From contig OU426979.1 in the NCBI GenBank assembly GCA_911387785.2, positions 50,703,588-50,767,587 on the forward strand: 64,000 nt of DNA. The letters are read 5' to 3'. The notes below the pieces were generated by a model. That model saw only the letters and a program-made list of their open reading frames with translations. It did not search any database and was not told the origin of the DNA. Below are positions 22,641-35,323 of the stretch, piece by piece; positions within the stretch are counted from its first letter, which is position 1, and every line of letters begins with the position of its first letter. The DNA is from Aelia acuminata (lineage: Eukaryota > Arthropoda > Insecta > Hemiptera > Pentatomidae). The position numbers and the translations under genes are program-made.

Positions 22641-23490
22641 TCTGGTTAGATGCCTGCAACACACAACTTTCACTTACCAGCATAGTTAGATTAGAAATTG
22701 AAGTGTCTTGTAAAATATGTAAATGGCATTCCTCAAAATCGCACTTTTTTCATCATTCATTTACCTATTTTTGTTTGAATCGTTCTCTAAACTAAACTAA
22801 ACATTTTTATTGCCAAACAAATATTTTACTTGTGTTGATTCGTAGAACAAATGATTTCCATTAAATATGAATGTTTCAAAGAACGTTGACAACTCTTTCC
22901 CTGAACAGAACGTCTTTAATTATAATAAAGTGCCCTCTCCAATTGATCAATTATGATGAAATCTTGATTGTCACATCGCGGGCATATACATACATCAACA
23001 ACCCAGTATCATCAAATTCGTTAAATCCGCTTTTTAGTAAATAAAGAAAACAAGTGAGACAATATTTAACAAGTGAAGTGCCCCCCAAATTGCTCTATTT
23101 TGATGAAATTTAGACTGTCACATCGCGGGCATGTAAATACATCTAATACGGAGTTTAATCAAAATCGTTAGAGCCGTTTTAGAAAAAATAAAAAAAAGGG
23201 GAAAAAAATTATGAAATAAAGTACCCCCTCTGTTTGACCAATTTTGATGAATTTTTTGATGTCACATCGCGGGCATATACATAAACCATATACCCAATTT
23301 CAGGTTCGTAAGCTTTATAGTTTTTGAGCTAGTTTGTTTACACACAGACCATTTCGCGGGACTTGGTTATTTGAACTCAGGGGACTCCAAAACGTATATT
23401 GCCGTTGAAAACCGGAAGTTGAAATTTTTCACGATCGCAATACTTTCTCTTACTATACTTATATTTCATATATAGATAAGTGAAAGTAAA
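22641..23490 (+). mobile_element. Composite repeat H, copy 1
   Basis: It begins TCTGG, with ACTTTCACTTACC about 25 bp in, and ends with the near-complement GATAAGTGAAAGT, giving subterminal inverted repeats. Between them are about three units of roughly 150 bp containing CACATCGCGGGCAT, ATCAAAATCGTTA and GCCGTTTT(A/T)GA. These are followed by GTTTACACACAGACC, TTTCGCGGGACTTGG, GTTGAAAACCGGAAGT and a 3' hairpin around ATATTTCATATAT. No protein is encoded. The parts resemble a Helentron-associated (HINE/DINE-like) non-autonomous element, by inference. Confidence 0.75.
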
Positions 23491-24767
23491 AAAATCATAA
23501 ATAATCAGAAATCAGCTTTTGATTCCATACAAAAAAAAGTAACAAATACTACACATCGACTTATGCTAATACAAGATTCAGTATAGTCCGCTCCAGTAAA
23601 TTATTTTGATAAATATAAAAACTCTGTTTTGTTTTTTTAAACTATTCCTCAATTTAGAGGAATGTTGCAAACCAAATCATCTCTGATCTCAAAACGTTAA
23701 ATATATACATTTAATTAATACATGTCTTCATACTATGTAGAATGATACGTATCTTTTTCCAGAATGCAGATTATAAGGAACGGTCAAGTAATGGCAGGTT
23801 TGTTCAGATTATACAGAATTTAGAAACAGTTTAAATATTTTTAAAAAGATAGCATAAAATAGATTTTAATATGGATTACCCAAAATAACTGTTCAAAAAA
23901 AAAGGGGCTGCCCACTACTCTTTTAGAATGAGGAAACTTTTTACTGATGATGTATATACTGTGGGTACGTCATGACAGTATGGTTTCAAATGCTAAGGAA
24001 GCATAATTAATTAGTTTGTCCTCCAGAATTTTGGCTCAAAGGATTTGATAGCGTTGATCAATTAAAAAATATTAGCATCTTTCTTCTGATTTAAAATGAG
24101 GTTCCCGAAGGTTTATGGAATTCCTAGTAAATTATTATTAATCCAGATGAACACCACAGTTAATAAAAACTTTAAGCCTAGCACAAATATTTCCTAAGCC
24201 TTACTTATTTCTATTCCCAATTTTTTTTTGGATTTGTTAAGGATCTATCTTAATGTTTACAAATCTATGAGGCATCATTTTGAATATATCTTTCCTCTTC
24301 AGTGCCCAAAAATAACTTTATTTGAGAGCATTTAAAAAAAAAAAAAAAATTGTATGGTAAATATAATAAAAAAATCATGAAAATCGTCTCAGTAATAACA
24401 AAATTATAGACTACGTTCATTTTCTGGCAGTGGAATCATGATCAATCAACTAGTAAAAAAAACACACCTGCAATTACCATTTTTATTATATATTTAGCAA
24501 TAGCTGTGTATAACCTTTTATAAATAAATTACTGCATCCTATAAATAATTATAATCAAATCAAGCCTTAGTTTTCATCTTTAATCGACTTACAACAAATT
24601 TGACGACGAGATGAAGAAATTTCAATCCTACTAGATCAAAAACAATCAACGACTCATTAGAAGTAATCAGACATCAAATTTTCAACTCAAGTTTTTAAGA
24701 GAAATTTTGAGGACCTACCATATTTTGTTTACGTTTATGAATTCAAGTTTTCTAGTCAAATTTTCGT

Positions 24768-24770
<3 letters not shown>
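23491..24770. other. AT-rich noncoding DNA
   Basis: No feature recognised. Confidence 0.5.

Positions 24771-24820
<50 letters not shown>
24771..24820. repeat. (AT)25 microsatellite
   Basis: Uninterrupted AT dinucleotides. Confidence 0.98.
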
Positions 24821-24822
<2 letters not shown>

Positions 24823-25089
24823 CTTATTTAGATCCCTTAATACTTTGTTCATGCTTTTTCCTTAAGGAAAAATTCTCTTCTTTATAATTGGGTATGTTAG
24901 TACATTATCCTCTAATTATGATTATTTGCCCATTATAAATAATGTATGCGAATTATCCGCGGGCCAACAAGTAAATAAATAAAAGCGACGTTATATCAAT
25001 AAAACCCATGGAGGGTCTTTGATTCGGTAATGAGTAAATATGCGTTTGTGTTATAACGAGGTTAATTAATTCCCGTTCACGCTTGACTA

Positions 25090-25835
25090 AAAGGTTTTTA
25101 CTCAGGTCCAATTAATATTACATAATTCGTAGAGGCTGGCTATGCTACAGGATGTGTATCCACATCCAAAGGTTGAGGAACTAAGTACGTTCAGTGTAAT
25201 ATGCAGAGTGCTGTCTCCACTGAGCTATTCCGCTTAATAAATAAACGTATCCATACATTAATTAATACAAAGGTAAATTTAAATGAGCAATGGAATAAAA
25301 AATAATTCATCATATTACCATGTTCTTCAGTTGCCAAAAGTACTAGGGAAGATTCTCCAATGATCACTAAAAAAAAACATTATTTCGCTCAACACAGATT
25401 TTCTTCTGTATCAGCTTGCCGGAGTCAGATGTTTGACTGGAAAGTTATTATCAAGATCCAATTAATGTCTCCAAATCCCAGGGTCGATGAACTAAGCGCG
25501 TTGAGGGTAATAAGCACAGTGATATCCCCACTGAGCTACTCCGCTTCGTAATATAAACGTATAAATACATTAATACAAAGGTAAGCTTAAAAGGTATTAA
25601 ATGAGGAATGGAATAAAAAGAAATTAATCATATTACCATGTTCTGCGGTGGCCTAAAATAGTTGGGAAGATCCTCCAAAGATCACTATTTCCCAAACCAT
25701 TATGATTAAATCGGGAAATTCGAGCTTGATCGTTTCTAAATATTAAAGAATGCTTTTGATCAATCAACATTTTCTTCTGTAACAACTTGACGGAGTCTGT
25801 CATGCTCCAATCCCACCGAGCGAGATAAGGACTAT
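25090..25835 (-). repeat. Tandem repeats of about 310-345 bp carrying tRNA-derived heads
   Basis: Blocks repeat in order: (G/A)TCCAATTAAT at about 25108 and 25458, ACATTAATACAAAGGTAA at about 25256 and 25570, ATATTACCATGTTCT at about 25313 and 25631, and ACAACTTGACGGAGTC or its variant at about 25411 and 25783. On the minus strand the units at 25490-25550 and 25155-25245 contain a pol III A-box-like TAGCTCAGTGGGGATA and an anticodon-arm-like CTTATTACCCTCAACGCG, so each carries a decayed tRNA-type SINE head. The third unit has lost it. Confidence 0.6.
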
Positions 25836-25921
25836 GGGACATAGACTCATTGAATATATGCTAATAGTCCTGCTGTTGGCTATTAAAGTTCTCTCCAATC
25901 CATAGGACAGAGATGTAGAGA

Positions 25922-25924
<3 letters not shown>

Positions 25925-25952
<28 letters not shown>
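25925..25952. repeat. (GA)14 microsatellite
   Basis: Uninterrupted GA run followed at once by a G-rich tract. GA repeats are also GAGA-factor targets in insects, which matters only if this is a promoter. Confidence 0.95.
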
Positions 25953-25956
<4 letters not shown>

Positions 25957-25964
25957 CATGGAGA

Positions 25965-25991
25965 GGGGGGAGGGGAGGGTGGTGGGAGGGG
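25965..25991 (+). promoter_or_regulatory. G-quadruplex motif
   Basis: GGGGGGAGGGGAGGG, then TGGTGGGAGGGG, has at least four runs of three or more G separated by short loops, in a genome that is otherwise about 70% A+T. Confidence 0.7.
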
Positions 25992-26053
25992 TCGGCCCGG
26001 GATCCAGTAGTCGCCCGCCCGGGCCAGTGCCATGTGTCCTAGGCTGCTCCGTC

Positions 26054-26097
26054 ATGTTCGCCATGACAGAGTACTTCGGCGAGTTCGCCCTCGCAAG
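26054..26097 (+). other. Candidate first coding exon in a GC island
   Basis: ATG at 26054 (second in-frame ATG 26063) opens MFAMTEYFGEFALA and runs into a splice-donor-like CGCAAG|GTAATC at 26098. Third codon positions are almost all G or C, against an AT-rich background. The (GA)14 and G-rich tracts lie 100-130 bp upstream. This is the sort of layout a promoter plus short first exon could have. No partner exon was found and the sequence may instead be a piece of an unrecognised GC-rich element. No function is suggested. Confidence 0.2.
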
Positions 26098-26459
26098 GTA
26101 ATCAACATCTTCTAGAGATAGAAGAGTCTCTTTTAAATAATTTTTATATTATTTTGCTTTTTTTTATTAAAAAAAAAATTATATAGCAAGTCATGTCTCG
26201 ATAGGAGATTGGATCTAGAGAAGCGAGTGAGAGCATAACAGAACATGCTTTGGAACATAGAAATATAAAAAAATATACCTTGATATTTTAAGGAGAAAAG
26301 AAAAAAAATTGCTATAACTTAAGATGAAGAAGAAGAATTACTCCGGATAAAAAAAAAGAAAATGCTCTTGTATTGATAAATTAAAATTAATAGCGGTTCA
26401 ATGTAGGAAATATGCAATAATAATAATTTTTTGTATTCTATAAAAATAAAACTGTATAA

Positions 26460-26690
26460 ATCATAGAAACCGAAAAGAATAAGGAAATAATAGTCAAAAA
26501 AGAGAAGAAATTGCTCAACGAACTAAAAAGGAGAACTAGGAGACTGCCAAGAAACCGGCGCAAGGACTCATCAAATATTAAAAGTGCGCATCACATCAGA
26601 GGGCCCGACATAGTGCCGCATGAGAGACGGCCTTCCAACCCGGCGGTCCAGCCGCAGCCTCCAGCCAACTCCAGCACTTCCTGGAGCTAG
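26460..26690 (+). other. ATG-less open frame, charged then proline-rich
   Basis: A 76-codon frame without a start codon reads KKEKKLLNELKRRTRRLPRN in its first half and HERRPSNPAVQPQPPANSS near its end, stopping at 26688-26690. Base composition shifts from AT-rich to GC-rich along it. It could be an internal or terminal exon, or a mobile-element gag tail. No family is recognised. The following G-rich DNA (26700-26830) shows no further coding signal. Confidence 0.25.
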
Positions 26691-28383
26691 TTCTCCGGAC
26701 CGATAGTGACGGGAAGGTGTGATAAATATCTGATTGGGGGAGGTTATCATAACCTGAGGGGGGTTTGTAAACTACTGCGGCGTGGGGGAGGGAGACTTTG
26801 CCCGCACCCCCAGCGGCGCATGCTCATCACTGCTTCTCGAAAAGAAAAATGAAAAGAAAAAATAAGAAAGAAATCTACAAGTTATACCTTTCCCTTCGAG
26901 GATCACATATTTTTCAGTATAATCGACTTTTCTGGCCTAGGTCTCAGTTTTCTTCATTTTCCCCTTCCTGTTTTTTTTTTTTTTTTTTATTCTACCAAAG
27001 ACCCTTCCATAAGAGATACGAATCATCAAGATGAAAAACACAATCACTTAAATGCAATTTATTTTTAACGAAAACAACGTATTTTGACGAGCATGGTTTA
27101 ATAGAGTTATATGATCATTAATTAATTATCAACCGTAATTTTAAAATAATAAATATGAAATTTAGATGAAAAAACAATGTTTACCTTATTGCTAATATTT
27201 ATCAATTTCTTGCACAATTATTGTGGTTAGATATGAAAAAATTAAAAAAATTTTAACTTAAAAATTTTGTCAGAAACAAAGAGTGAAATCGAAGTAAACA
27301 AAAGCAACAACTTGTTCATCTAATGTAATAAAATTCATCTGAAGGAGAGTCGTAAGAATGAAAAGATCACTTTTTATCCTAACACGCCCGTTTATAAACC
27401 ATTTTCAAGCAAATAAGATTATATTGTTTCAATTTTGATCCAAACTAATTAAACAAGGAATTGAAATTACGTAAACACCTTATGACATCTAGAACTAATC
27501 ATGAGGTAGTAACTAAATCAAACAAGCCCACAAATAAATTCCAAGTGTTGTTTTAAAAATATACGATTCCTTACTTGAAATAGGATGTAAGGTGGTGCGA
27601 AGAAAACATTATTTTAAAATTCAATACAAGGTTTTTTTTTAGGACCAAATCCAATAATCCAAAATAAAATGAATGTCCTTAATGCTATACTTATGCTTTT
27701 AATAATAATTATTTAATATAAATTATAACCTGGTTTAATAAAACAGTATGAAGTAATAATATTGTTTTCTTTCGGTGTTAACTAAGTTTATTTATAGAGA
27801 CTTAACCTTTTATCTTTACATATAAATAATGTATCTATACCATTTTTTTATTGACATAAACTTATAGAACGAGCATGAAATCTTGATGCCAAACTAGTTG
27901 AAATACAACTCAGTTATTAGAGATGAATAATAAAATTGAAAACACTGTGTGCTTTTGTGTGTGTGTGTGTGTACACATTTTTAAACAGCCTAAAAAAAAA
28001 CTTAAAAACATGCCTAATTTTGATGTGTTACAACAATTACGTTATTGGGTTCAGCTTATTTTACGACAGAGGATTTTTCGTATTTTTTATACATAATATG
28101 AGCAAGTCGAGATAAGGGAAATTTAAACTGATCAGCAGGAAAGGTTTGTCAATACAGTGAAGAAGTTACTTGAAAATAAAACCGAATATTGAATTAAATG
28201 TTTGACATTACTTTCTACCCATCGATAAAATAAATAATTGTAACATCATTATTTCTGGGAAATAGAACTTTGCTAAAGTTTCAAAGAAAAAATTAAAAAA
28301 TTTAAATTAATGATAACAAAATAAAATAAAAGAACTGTAGAATTTGTTTTCCTGTTGATTGTTATGTACTCTTCTTCCGACCG

Positions 28384-28384
<1 letters not shown>
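26691..28384. other. Noncoding DNA
   Basis: GC-rich to about 26830, then AT-rich. No gene was identified. A short (GT) run is at 27956-27972. Confidence 0.45.

Positions 28385-28446
<62 letters not shown>
28385..28446. repeat. (TA)31 microsatellite
   Basis: Uninterrupted TA dinucleotides. The overlapping tyrosine/isoleucine open frames on both strands are artefacts of it. Confidence 0.98.
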
Positions 28447-28447
<1 letters not shown>

Positions 28448-29127
28448 TATATTATTATTACTTACAAAACCATAGATAAAAATAGGATTTACACTTTCTT
28501 CTCCTGGCACCAGCTCTATATTCTCGTAAATCTGTTGGTTTTCCAATCCAACCTATTCAAGGTATGGCAAAATATAGGTGCCTGAGGATCATAAAATACA
28601 TCACTTTGAAATAAATAAAAAAGCTACATTATACTTTATAATTTAAGCTAAAAAATAAATTTATCATTAAACATTATATTTAACAAAATAAAAAAAAAAC
28701 TAGTAAGTAGTTATTTAGTTCAGCACATTAAATTAGATATAAGTGAGTATTTTGTGCAACCATATTATTATTTTTTTTTTCTTTAAAACCATTATTTTTT
28801 TCTAAAATCTCATGATTCGGAACTCCATAAATAATCAATAACTTAATTGTTAATTATATATAATCAACAATTTCGATCTTCATTGTAGTACATCTACTGA
28901 CTAAATAGAAATATACAAAGCAAGACCAAAGATTGAAAAAAGCGGAAAAGATACATCGCACCCATCCTAACTAAAGGTACAATTCAAATATGAGAAGTTA
29001 TGTCATTGCTATGCGTCGCCTATTTCATACAAAAAATAAGTCGCCTATTTTCAGTACAAAATATAAAATTTCAGGAAAATTTTCTCAAAGGCACATGCAT
29101 TTCCATGCTTCAATTATAGGAAATCCT

Positions 29128-29205
29128 AGGGCCACCGCAGGACGCGAACCTGCGACTTTAAGGTTGCTATGCTAACCACTACACCACAGGTGACCCCTAA
29201 TCTGG
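29128..29205 (-). mobile_element. tRNA-derived SINE head, family B
   Basis: The minus strand reads GGGGTCACCTGTGGTGTAGTGG, an A-box region, then GGTTAGCATAGCAACC, GCAGGTTCGCGTCCTGC (a B box within a TΨC-like stem) and CCTAGGATTT. That junction is shared with the SINE at 10.1-10.4 kb. The body is missing, so this is a truncated copy or the ancestral tRNA-like unit. It is not a canonical tRNA because the anticodon stem does not form. Confidence 0.65.
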
Positions 29206-29840
29206 GTATAAATAATTTTTATTTAAGACATGTTCACACAAACAATAAACACAATGTCAGGCAAATAATAAAAGCTCAAATCATTAAGAACGTTACAGAA
29301 AGTAACTACATGTGACAATACTAGTGACACGTGAGTAATCATATGCTTTGATGTACAGAGCAAGATTAATTCGCTAGGCCATTCCTTCTTATATTTAGTC
29401 TGAAATCAAAGATTCTAGAAGAGCGTAGGGGATTTTCGAAAAACCAGAGCATCTACCTACTAAAACAGTTATTTAACTGTTCTAACAATATATCTGGGGA
29501 ACTGTTTTCAATGTACCAGACAAACCAAGAACATATGAATTTGCTTCACGTTACAATACAATTCATAAGTAAAACCAATAACACCTGCAAATATTTCATT
29601 TATTATTATGAAATCAGCAAGATTAAAATATTAAAATTTGTTTTTATTTTGAAAAAAATATTAAAAAGATTAACATATAACTTTTCCTCCAAGATACATA
29701 ATTTACATTGTATTATAAAAAACCACCATTTTACAAATAATGAAGATAGGTATAAATAATTGATTTTGGATGATGAGTCCGGCTCCAATCAACAAAGAAT
29801 GTTTAAAATTATTAAATATTTTTTTTTTTTAAATACTTAA

Positions 29841-29960
29841 TTTTTGAAGAGAAAAGATTGGGCTCAGCCGAGAGTTGAATCCAATCTTTTCTCTTCAAAA
29901 ATAAAATATTTAAAAATAATATAAAATTAAAAATAAGGTGGTTACCCACGATAATGATTA
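29841..29960. mobile_element. Hairpin derivative of the tRNA-Asp SINE
   Basis: Bases 29841-29861 and 29881-29901 are perfect 21-bp inverted copies of the SINE's post-tRNA flank (AAGAGAAAAGAT and its complement). They surround a 19-nt loop holding only a stub of the tRNA region. The family tail with AAGGTGGTTACCCACGA follows at 29933-29950. Most of the tRNA head has been replaced by the inversion. Confidence 0.8.
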
Positions 29961-29984
29961 AATTAATATATAAAAATAAAAATC

Positions 29985-30056
29985 CGGTCGAAATTTTTTA
30001 CGAGCGCGATAATTTCCCTTACTATATATTTCATATATAGATAAGTGAAAGTAAAA
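29985..30056 (+). mobile_element. 3' end of composite repeat H
   Basis: CCGGTCGAAATTTTTTACGA, then the hairpin CTTACTATATATTTCATATATAG in two arms and ATAAGTGAAAGTAAAAA, matches the last 70 bp of the other H copies. Confidence 0.85.
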
Positions 30057-30237
30057 ATCACAACAATAATTACAGTTTTCTACAAACTAAAAAATAAATG
30101 AGTATACTTAAATAAATATAATTAACAAACCAATGTATCATGTAAAAAAAGAAATAAACCAATATTAAATATAATACTAAAAAAATTATAAATAAACTGA
30201 TAATAAAAAAACTAGAACAAAAAATTATTATTTAACG

Positions 30238-30338
30238 TCCCTATTATATCTAGATCGGCAAAATTTAGGAATCCCACTTTAACATCGTCCAATTAGCCTT
30301 AGTGGCATAAAGTGATGTAAAACAAACAAACAAACAAA
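30238..30338 (+). mobile_element. 5'-truncated SINE family B with target duplication
   Basis: The body sequence GGCAAAATTTAGGAATCCCA, then CATCGTCCAATTAGCC and TTAGTGGCATAAA, ends in (AAAC)n. An 11-bp duplication ATTATTTAACG lies at 30227-30237 and again at 30339-30349, which marks the insertion exactly. Confidence 0.88.
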
Positions 30339-30349
30339 ATTATTTAACG

Positions 30350-31364
30350 AAAACGTATTTTCAGCAACGTAAAGTGTTTTGACTATTAATTTCCAATTAA
30401 TTAACCTACTCAGTTGAGTGCCTTGATTACAAACAAGTAAATCTTATTGAGTTGTTGACAAAAAAAAAAAAATCTATGGAATAAACTGATAAAAAACAGA
30501 ATACTTTCTGTTTCAAGGGTTTAAGAAGGAATCCCAGAAATTATACCGATAAATAAATAATAATAATAAAAAAATACTGAATAATTTAAGAAAGGTACTT
30601 GCATAAAAAAGACCGTTTTTTATTGAAATATTTTCTGATCTGTCGACTATCCTTTAGAACAATTTAAAAAATGTCCTGAAGAAAAAAATAACGAACTCAT
30701 TCAACGTTAGAAAAACATTTGTGAGATGCCGAATTCTCTCGGCTCACAAATCATAGAAATTTATCTGCTTTTATCTCAGTGGGGGGAATTTACTACACAG
30801 CCCTGTTTAGACTAGAGTGTATTTTCCAAGTCCCCTGCCCAGTATTAATCAACTGAAGGCTGTACTCTGTTGTTGTCATTCCCTCTCTAACTAGTCCTCA
30901 GGTATACAAAAACCAATTCAATACTCTCCGTAAAAGTAAATGCCATCTCTAAAGAAAAAAACCTGCCTGCATTTATCAGTTGATTACTTTACATTTAAAA
31001 ATATATGCCGCTGCTATGTTTTGAAATTGGAAAAAAAAAACACGATAAAAATGAAGCAAAATTTTACTCACCACTGTCCATGAAAAAAAAAAAAATCTAA
31101 ATTAGGTTTTGACAGCTAACGTTGGATGGAGATGAAACATCTAGGGAGTAAATATTTGTGTCACCGTCAAACCTTCGAGTTCTGAATTTATTTTTTATAC
31201 TTAATTTCAGCGTAAATAAGATATTTCATAAATGTATGATTAGATAATTGTCTATGAACTCGTAGTTGCCTATATATGACACATTACCACCAGAATAGAA
31301 ATAGACACTCATCAAAATGAAAAAAATATATATTTTTTCGGAAACACCACATCCGATAACACAA
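30350..31364. other. AT-rich noncoding DNA
   Basis: No recognisable feature. Confidence 0.5.
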
Positions 31365-31540
31365 TAAGGCCGAGCGCACATTGAGACACTCGCGACGCAG
31401 AGCAGAACAGAGCAGTTTTTGTGAATAGTGAATTAGATAGGAACCGCGCACATTGGGCCGCAGAGCAGAGCAGAGCAGGCCGATGTGGCACTCGTGGATC
31501 TGCCACAGAAAACTGTGCCGATGCGACGCAGTTTTCGATA
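31365..31540. mobile_element. MITE family M1, second copy
   Basis: AAGGCCGAGCGCACATTGAG, then CACTCGCGACGCAGAGCAG, TTTTTGTGAATAGTGAATTA and CCGCGCACATTGGG, corresponds base for base to 21792-21890 with few differences. The right end has diverged (a GAAAACTG...CAGTTTTC hairpin near 31507-31535), so the right inverted repeat is lost or replaced. Confidence 0.75.
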
Positions 31541-34013
31541 TTTGATTAGTTTAATCCCTATTATTAATATCATTTAAATTATTGTTTATGAAGTTCTACT
31601 TTTCACTTTAGGAGGTTAATGAAACTAAGTAGGGCTGCTGTATTTATAGGGTATTCTAGAAAAGTACTGGGAGAAAAACCGTAAAAAAAAACAATAATTT
31701 AAAAAATATATGTATTCTATCATTTTAGACTCCAAAATCATAATATAATTTTGAAATTTCTCGCTATTCCAAAAGTGCTTGATACGAGTGTTTTGAATTT
31801 CTAAAACTAACCGATTTCAGGATGAGAAATGTAGTTATATTATTATTTAAAAAAATATATTAAAATTTAGATGAGGGCCTTTCTGAAGTCGAAAAGTAGA
31901 TACTTTTGCTTCAATAGTTTTAATATTGTTATATTATTTGTAATACCTTATTCCGGTTTTGATTAGTTTTTATTCGTCTTACCGTGACACGTTAAAAAAA
32001 AATAGAAAATCAAGTTTTCTTCTAATAGATACTAGAATTTCATTAAATGATTCAACAAATTATGATCTCAGGAAAATTTGACTGATTTTATTTCACCGAA
32101 ACAAAAAGAGAGGCTTTATGGAAATTTAGTTAATGTAAATGTTCATTAAAAACAAATAATAATAATAATAATAAAAAAAAATATATTTCTTCTTTTTTTA
32201 AATATATTTGAGTAAGAAAACTGCTATTTAAAAAATCAAAAACGATTAATCGAAAAGAGTGGGAAATAGACCATGTCTCGATAGGACTTTTTTAATCAGA
32301 AATTTGAAGTAAATATAACTTCTCTTTGATAATATCTACATAATTTATTTATATTCTCATACAGAATGGATTAGAAGAAAAAATAAACTTTATTGTGAGA
32401 CGAGATTCCTTAGAAATTAACTGACTAGAACAAAAATAAAAGTACCAAATAATTAAAGTATTGGTGGATAATGAAAGATAAGATTCACATAAAAAACAAA
32501 AGTAAATATTTATAAAAAAATTAAAAGTATAAAAAATAGTGAATAATATATTCATTAGTTAAATAAATAAATCGGAAATAAATTAATAAAATTAGAAAAT
32601 AATTTCTAATAAAAATAAAGAAGAGATTAATGAAAATTCATTTCATAATGATATTATGTTGTTCAAATCGTATAAGAGGATTTTAAGAGGCATTGTACAC
32701 GTTATGATTTTGAGCCAAATAAGATATAAGGAACAAGATTCTACAAACTTAGAGCTTAGCCAGACCTCTCATTACATGATTTTAAACAACACGATAAATT
32801 ATTATTTTAAGCATTGGATCTCTCAGACTAAATATTAACTTCAATGTAATAAGAGCTTCGCAGGAATCAGACGGAAATAGTTATTTTAAGAAAATTCTGT
32901 GTGCAAATTCTTTCCTCTCCTGGTCTTTTCTCCATATACGCATTTTATCACAATATTTTTAACCATGACTTTTGATATTTGCCTGCTCTGCGTCGCCTGC
33001 GTGGCACAGTTCAATGTACGCCTTACCTTACTCACCCCTATGTCTAAATAAATAACTTTCTTATAATTAATGAGACCCCACGTAAAAATTAAATAATATA
33101 TATATATGTATATGTATATATATATACACATATATATATAAAAGACGTCGTCTCCGATTGCGAAGTAATAGGCCCCCATGTCCATGAAATTCGAAAAGGA
33201 TAATGACTCCAACACGAGCAAAACTAAATAGACAAAACAGAGTTTTAAACAATTTCGTAGTAATTTGATACATAAAGGTTTAATTTAATTTACTTTTTAA
33301 TTTTACTTAATTGTAGTAAACTTAAATTATAATACAGCTATTTAAACTCTAATACGTAATTATTTCATGAAGAATTCTATGTGTTTTCAGTGGATGGTGA
33401 TTGCACAAGGGTATTAGGAAAGAGATTTTAGCTTTACATAAAAGTGATAAATTAATTTAACTGTATTAGATTTGAAATTCAATCAAATCTCAAAAGAAAA
33501 CAAATAAAAATAATGGCATTGCAGGATAATACAAGAACTATATAAATATATTAATTTCAATGTTTAAAGATTCATGCATCGACGATGAAAATGTATAAAG
33601 TTGATCTAGTCCGAATTGTTTTCAAATATTTTCGGTTTACAAGTACCTCCAAAATTCCGACGCAACCACTCCGTACACACCTCAATCCACAGACCGCCCT
33701 ACAAACCTAAGATTGACGGTTCTGACCTTACGAAGTTCCCTTACTAATAATAATAAGATAATAATAATATACAGGAATTTCACAATGCACCTCTATATTA
33801 ATAACAATATTTTAATTGCTTCTACAAGTGTTCGTCCAATAAAGCACTTTCACATTAATGCCCTCCTATTTGTTGAAAACATACCCTCACTCCCTGACGT
33901 CATCCAAAAACGACATTTCCAACTTCCCTTCCTTGGCAAATAGAAGCCATAATATCATAATTGAAGCAAAACAGATTTTACAACAACTGGCTTGGCAATC
34001 AATAAATTAAAAA
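31541..34013. other. AT-rich noncoding DNA with a MITE scrap
   Basis: At 32965-33010 the minus strand has GGCGACGCAGAGCAGG and GTACATTGAACTGTGCCACG, fragments of family M1. A short imperfect TA/CA run is at 33098-33142. No gene is recognised. A C-rich stretch at 33640-33930 has open frames without motifs. Confidence 0.45.
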
Positions 34014-35290
34014 TCTGGTGCGTGCGCGCAACACACAACTTTCACTTACCAACTTAGATTAGAAATGAATGCGTTGTGTTAATAACACGTCTCACTCAGT
34101 TACACATTTTTCCACATTCATTTCTTATTTTTGTTTTCATTTGCTCTATAACAAACACTAATTTCTGTTATTATTAAATAAACGTTTTTACTTGAAATAA
34201 TGCGGCAATGCAAGCATAATACTCCAAGTCGACTGATTTTATAATTCTCTATGTACTTGTTGAATATTCTATTTATTTCCCATGAAACAAATCATTTCCA
34301 TTAAATGAACAGAAGGGCATTAAATATTAACAATGGTCTGTCATAAAAAGCGTCATGCGTGGGCTCAACGTGTTTTATGAGTTGACTGAATATTTTTCTT
34401 TTTTTCTCCTCAATATGTTTTCTTTATTTTTATCATATCTCATATTTAGCCTTTTATTATTTTTAGGCGAAACGAGAGACAGTTAATTTCTCCATATAAA
34501 CAAAAACAAAGATACTTCATAGGAAACAAAAACAAACAAACAAAAAAGGCCCCAACCCGATTTAAGCCCCACCCCCAGAACATTTTAATAATGATAAAGC
34601 TTACCTGATATTAAAGAACACCTAATTTTCATTAAACATGACGAATTTGATGAAAATCGTTAAAGCCGTTTCTGAGAAAATCGAAAAAAAGGTAAAAATT
34701 GCAAAAATAGTTAAGAAATAAAGTGCCCCCTCCGTTTGAGCAATTTTGATGAAATGCGGGCTATCACATCTTTAACATATACATACGTCAAATACCCAGT
34801 TTGATCTAAATCGTTAAAGCTTTTTTTGAGTAATTAAAAAACACGTGCAAATGATACATAATTTTTTAAGTAAAGTCCCTCCTCCGGTTAATCAATTCTG
34901 ATGAAATTTTTACAGTCATATCTCGGGCATATAAATACATCAAATACCCAGTTTGATCAAAATCGTTAAAGCAGTTTTTGAGTAAATAAAAAAAAACACT
35001 TAAAAATGATACGAAATTTCTTAAGTAAAGTCCCCCCTCCGGTTAATCAATTTTGATGAAATTTTTACAGTCATATCTCGGGCATATAAATAGATCAAAT
35101 ACTCAGTTTAATCAAAATCGTTAGAGCCGTTTTTGAGAAAATCGAAAAAAACTTCAAAAGTTATTAAATAAACTTCCCCCTCCCTTTGAGCAATTTTGAT
35201 GAAATTTTTGCTGTCACATCGCGGGCATGTACAAACACTAAATACCAAATTTCAGGTTCGCAAGGTTTATAGTTTTTGAGCTAGTCTGTT

Positions 35291-35323
<33 letters not shown>

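Noticed and set aside
28307..28585. Ile/Tyr-repeat open frames on both strands
   Set aside because: Artefact of the (TA)31 microsatellite.
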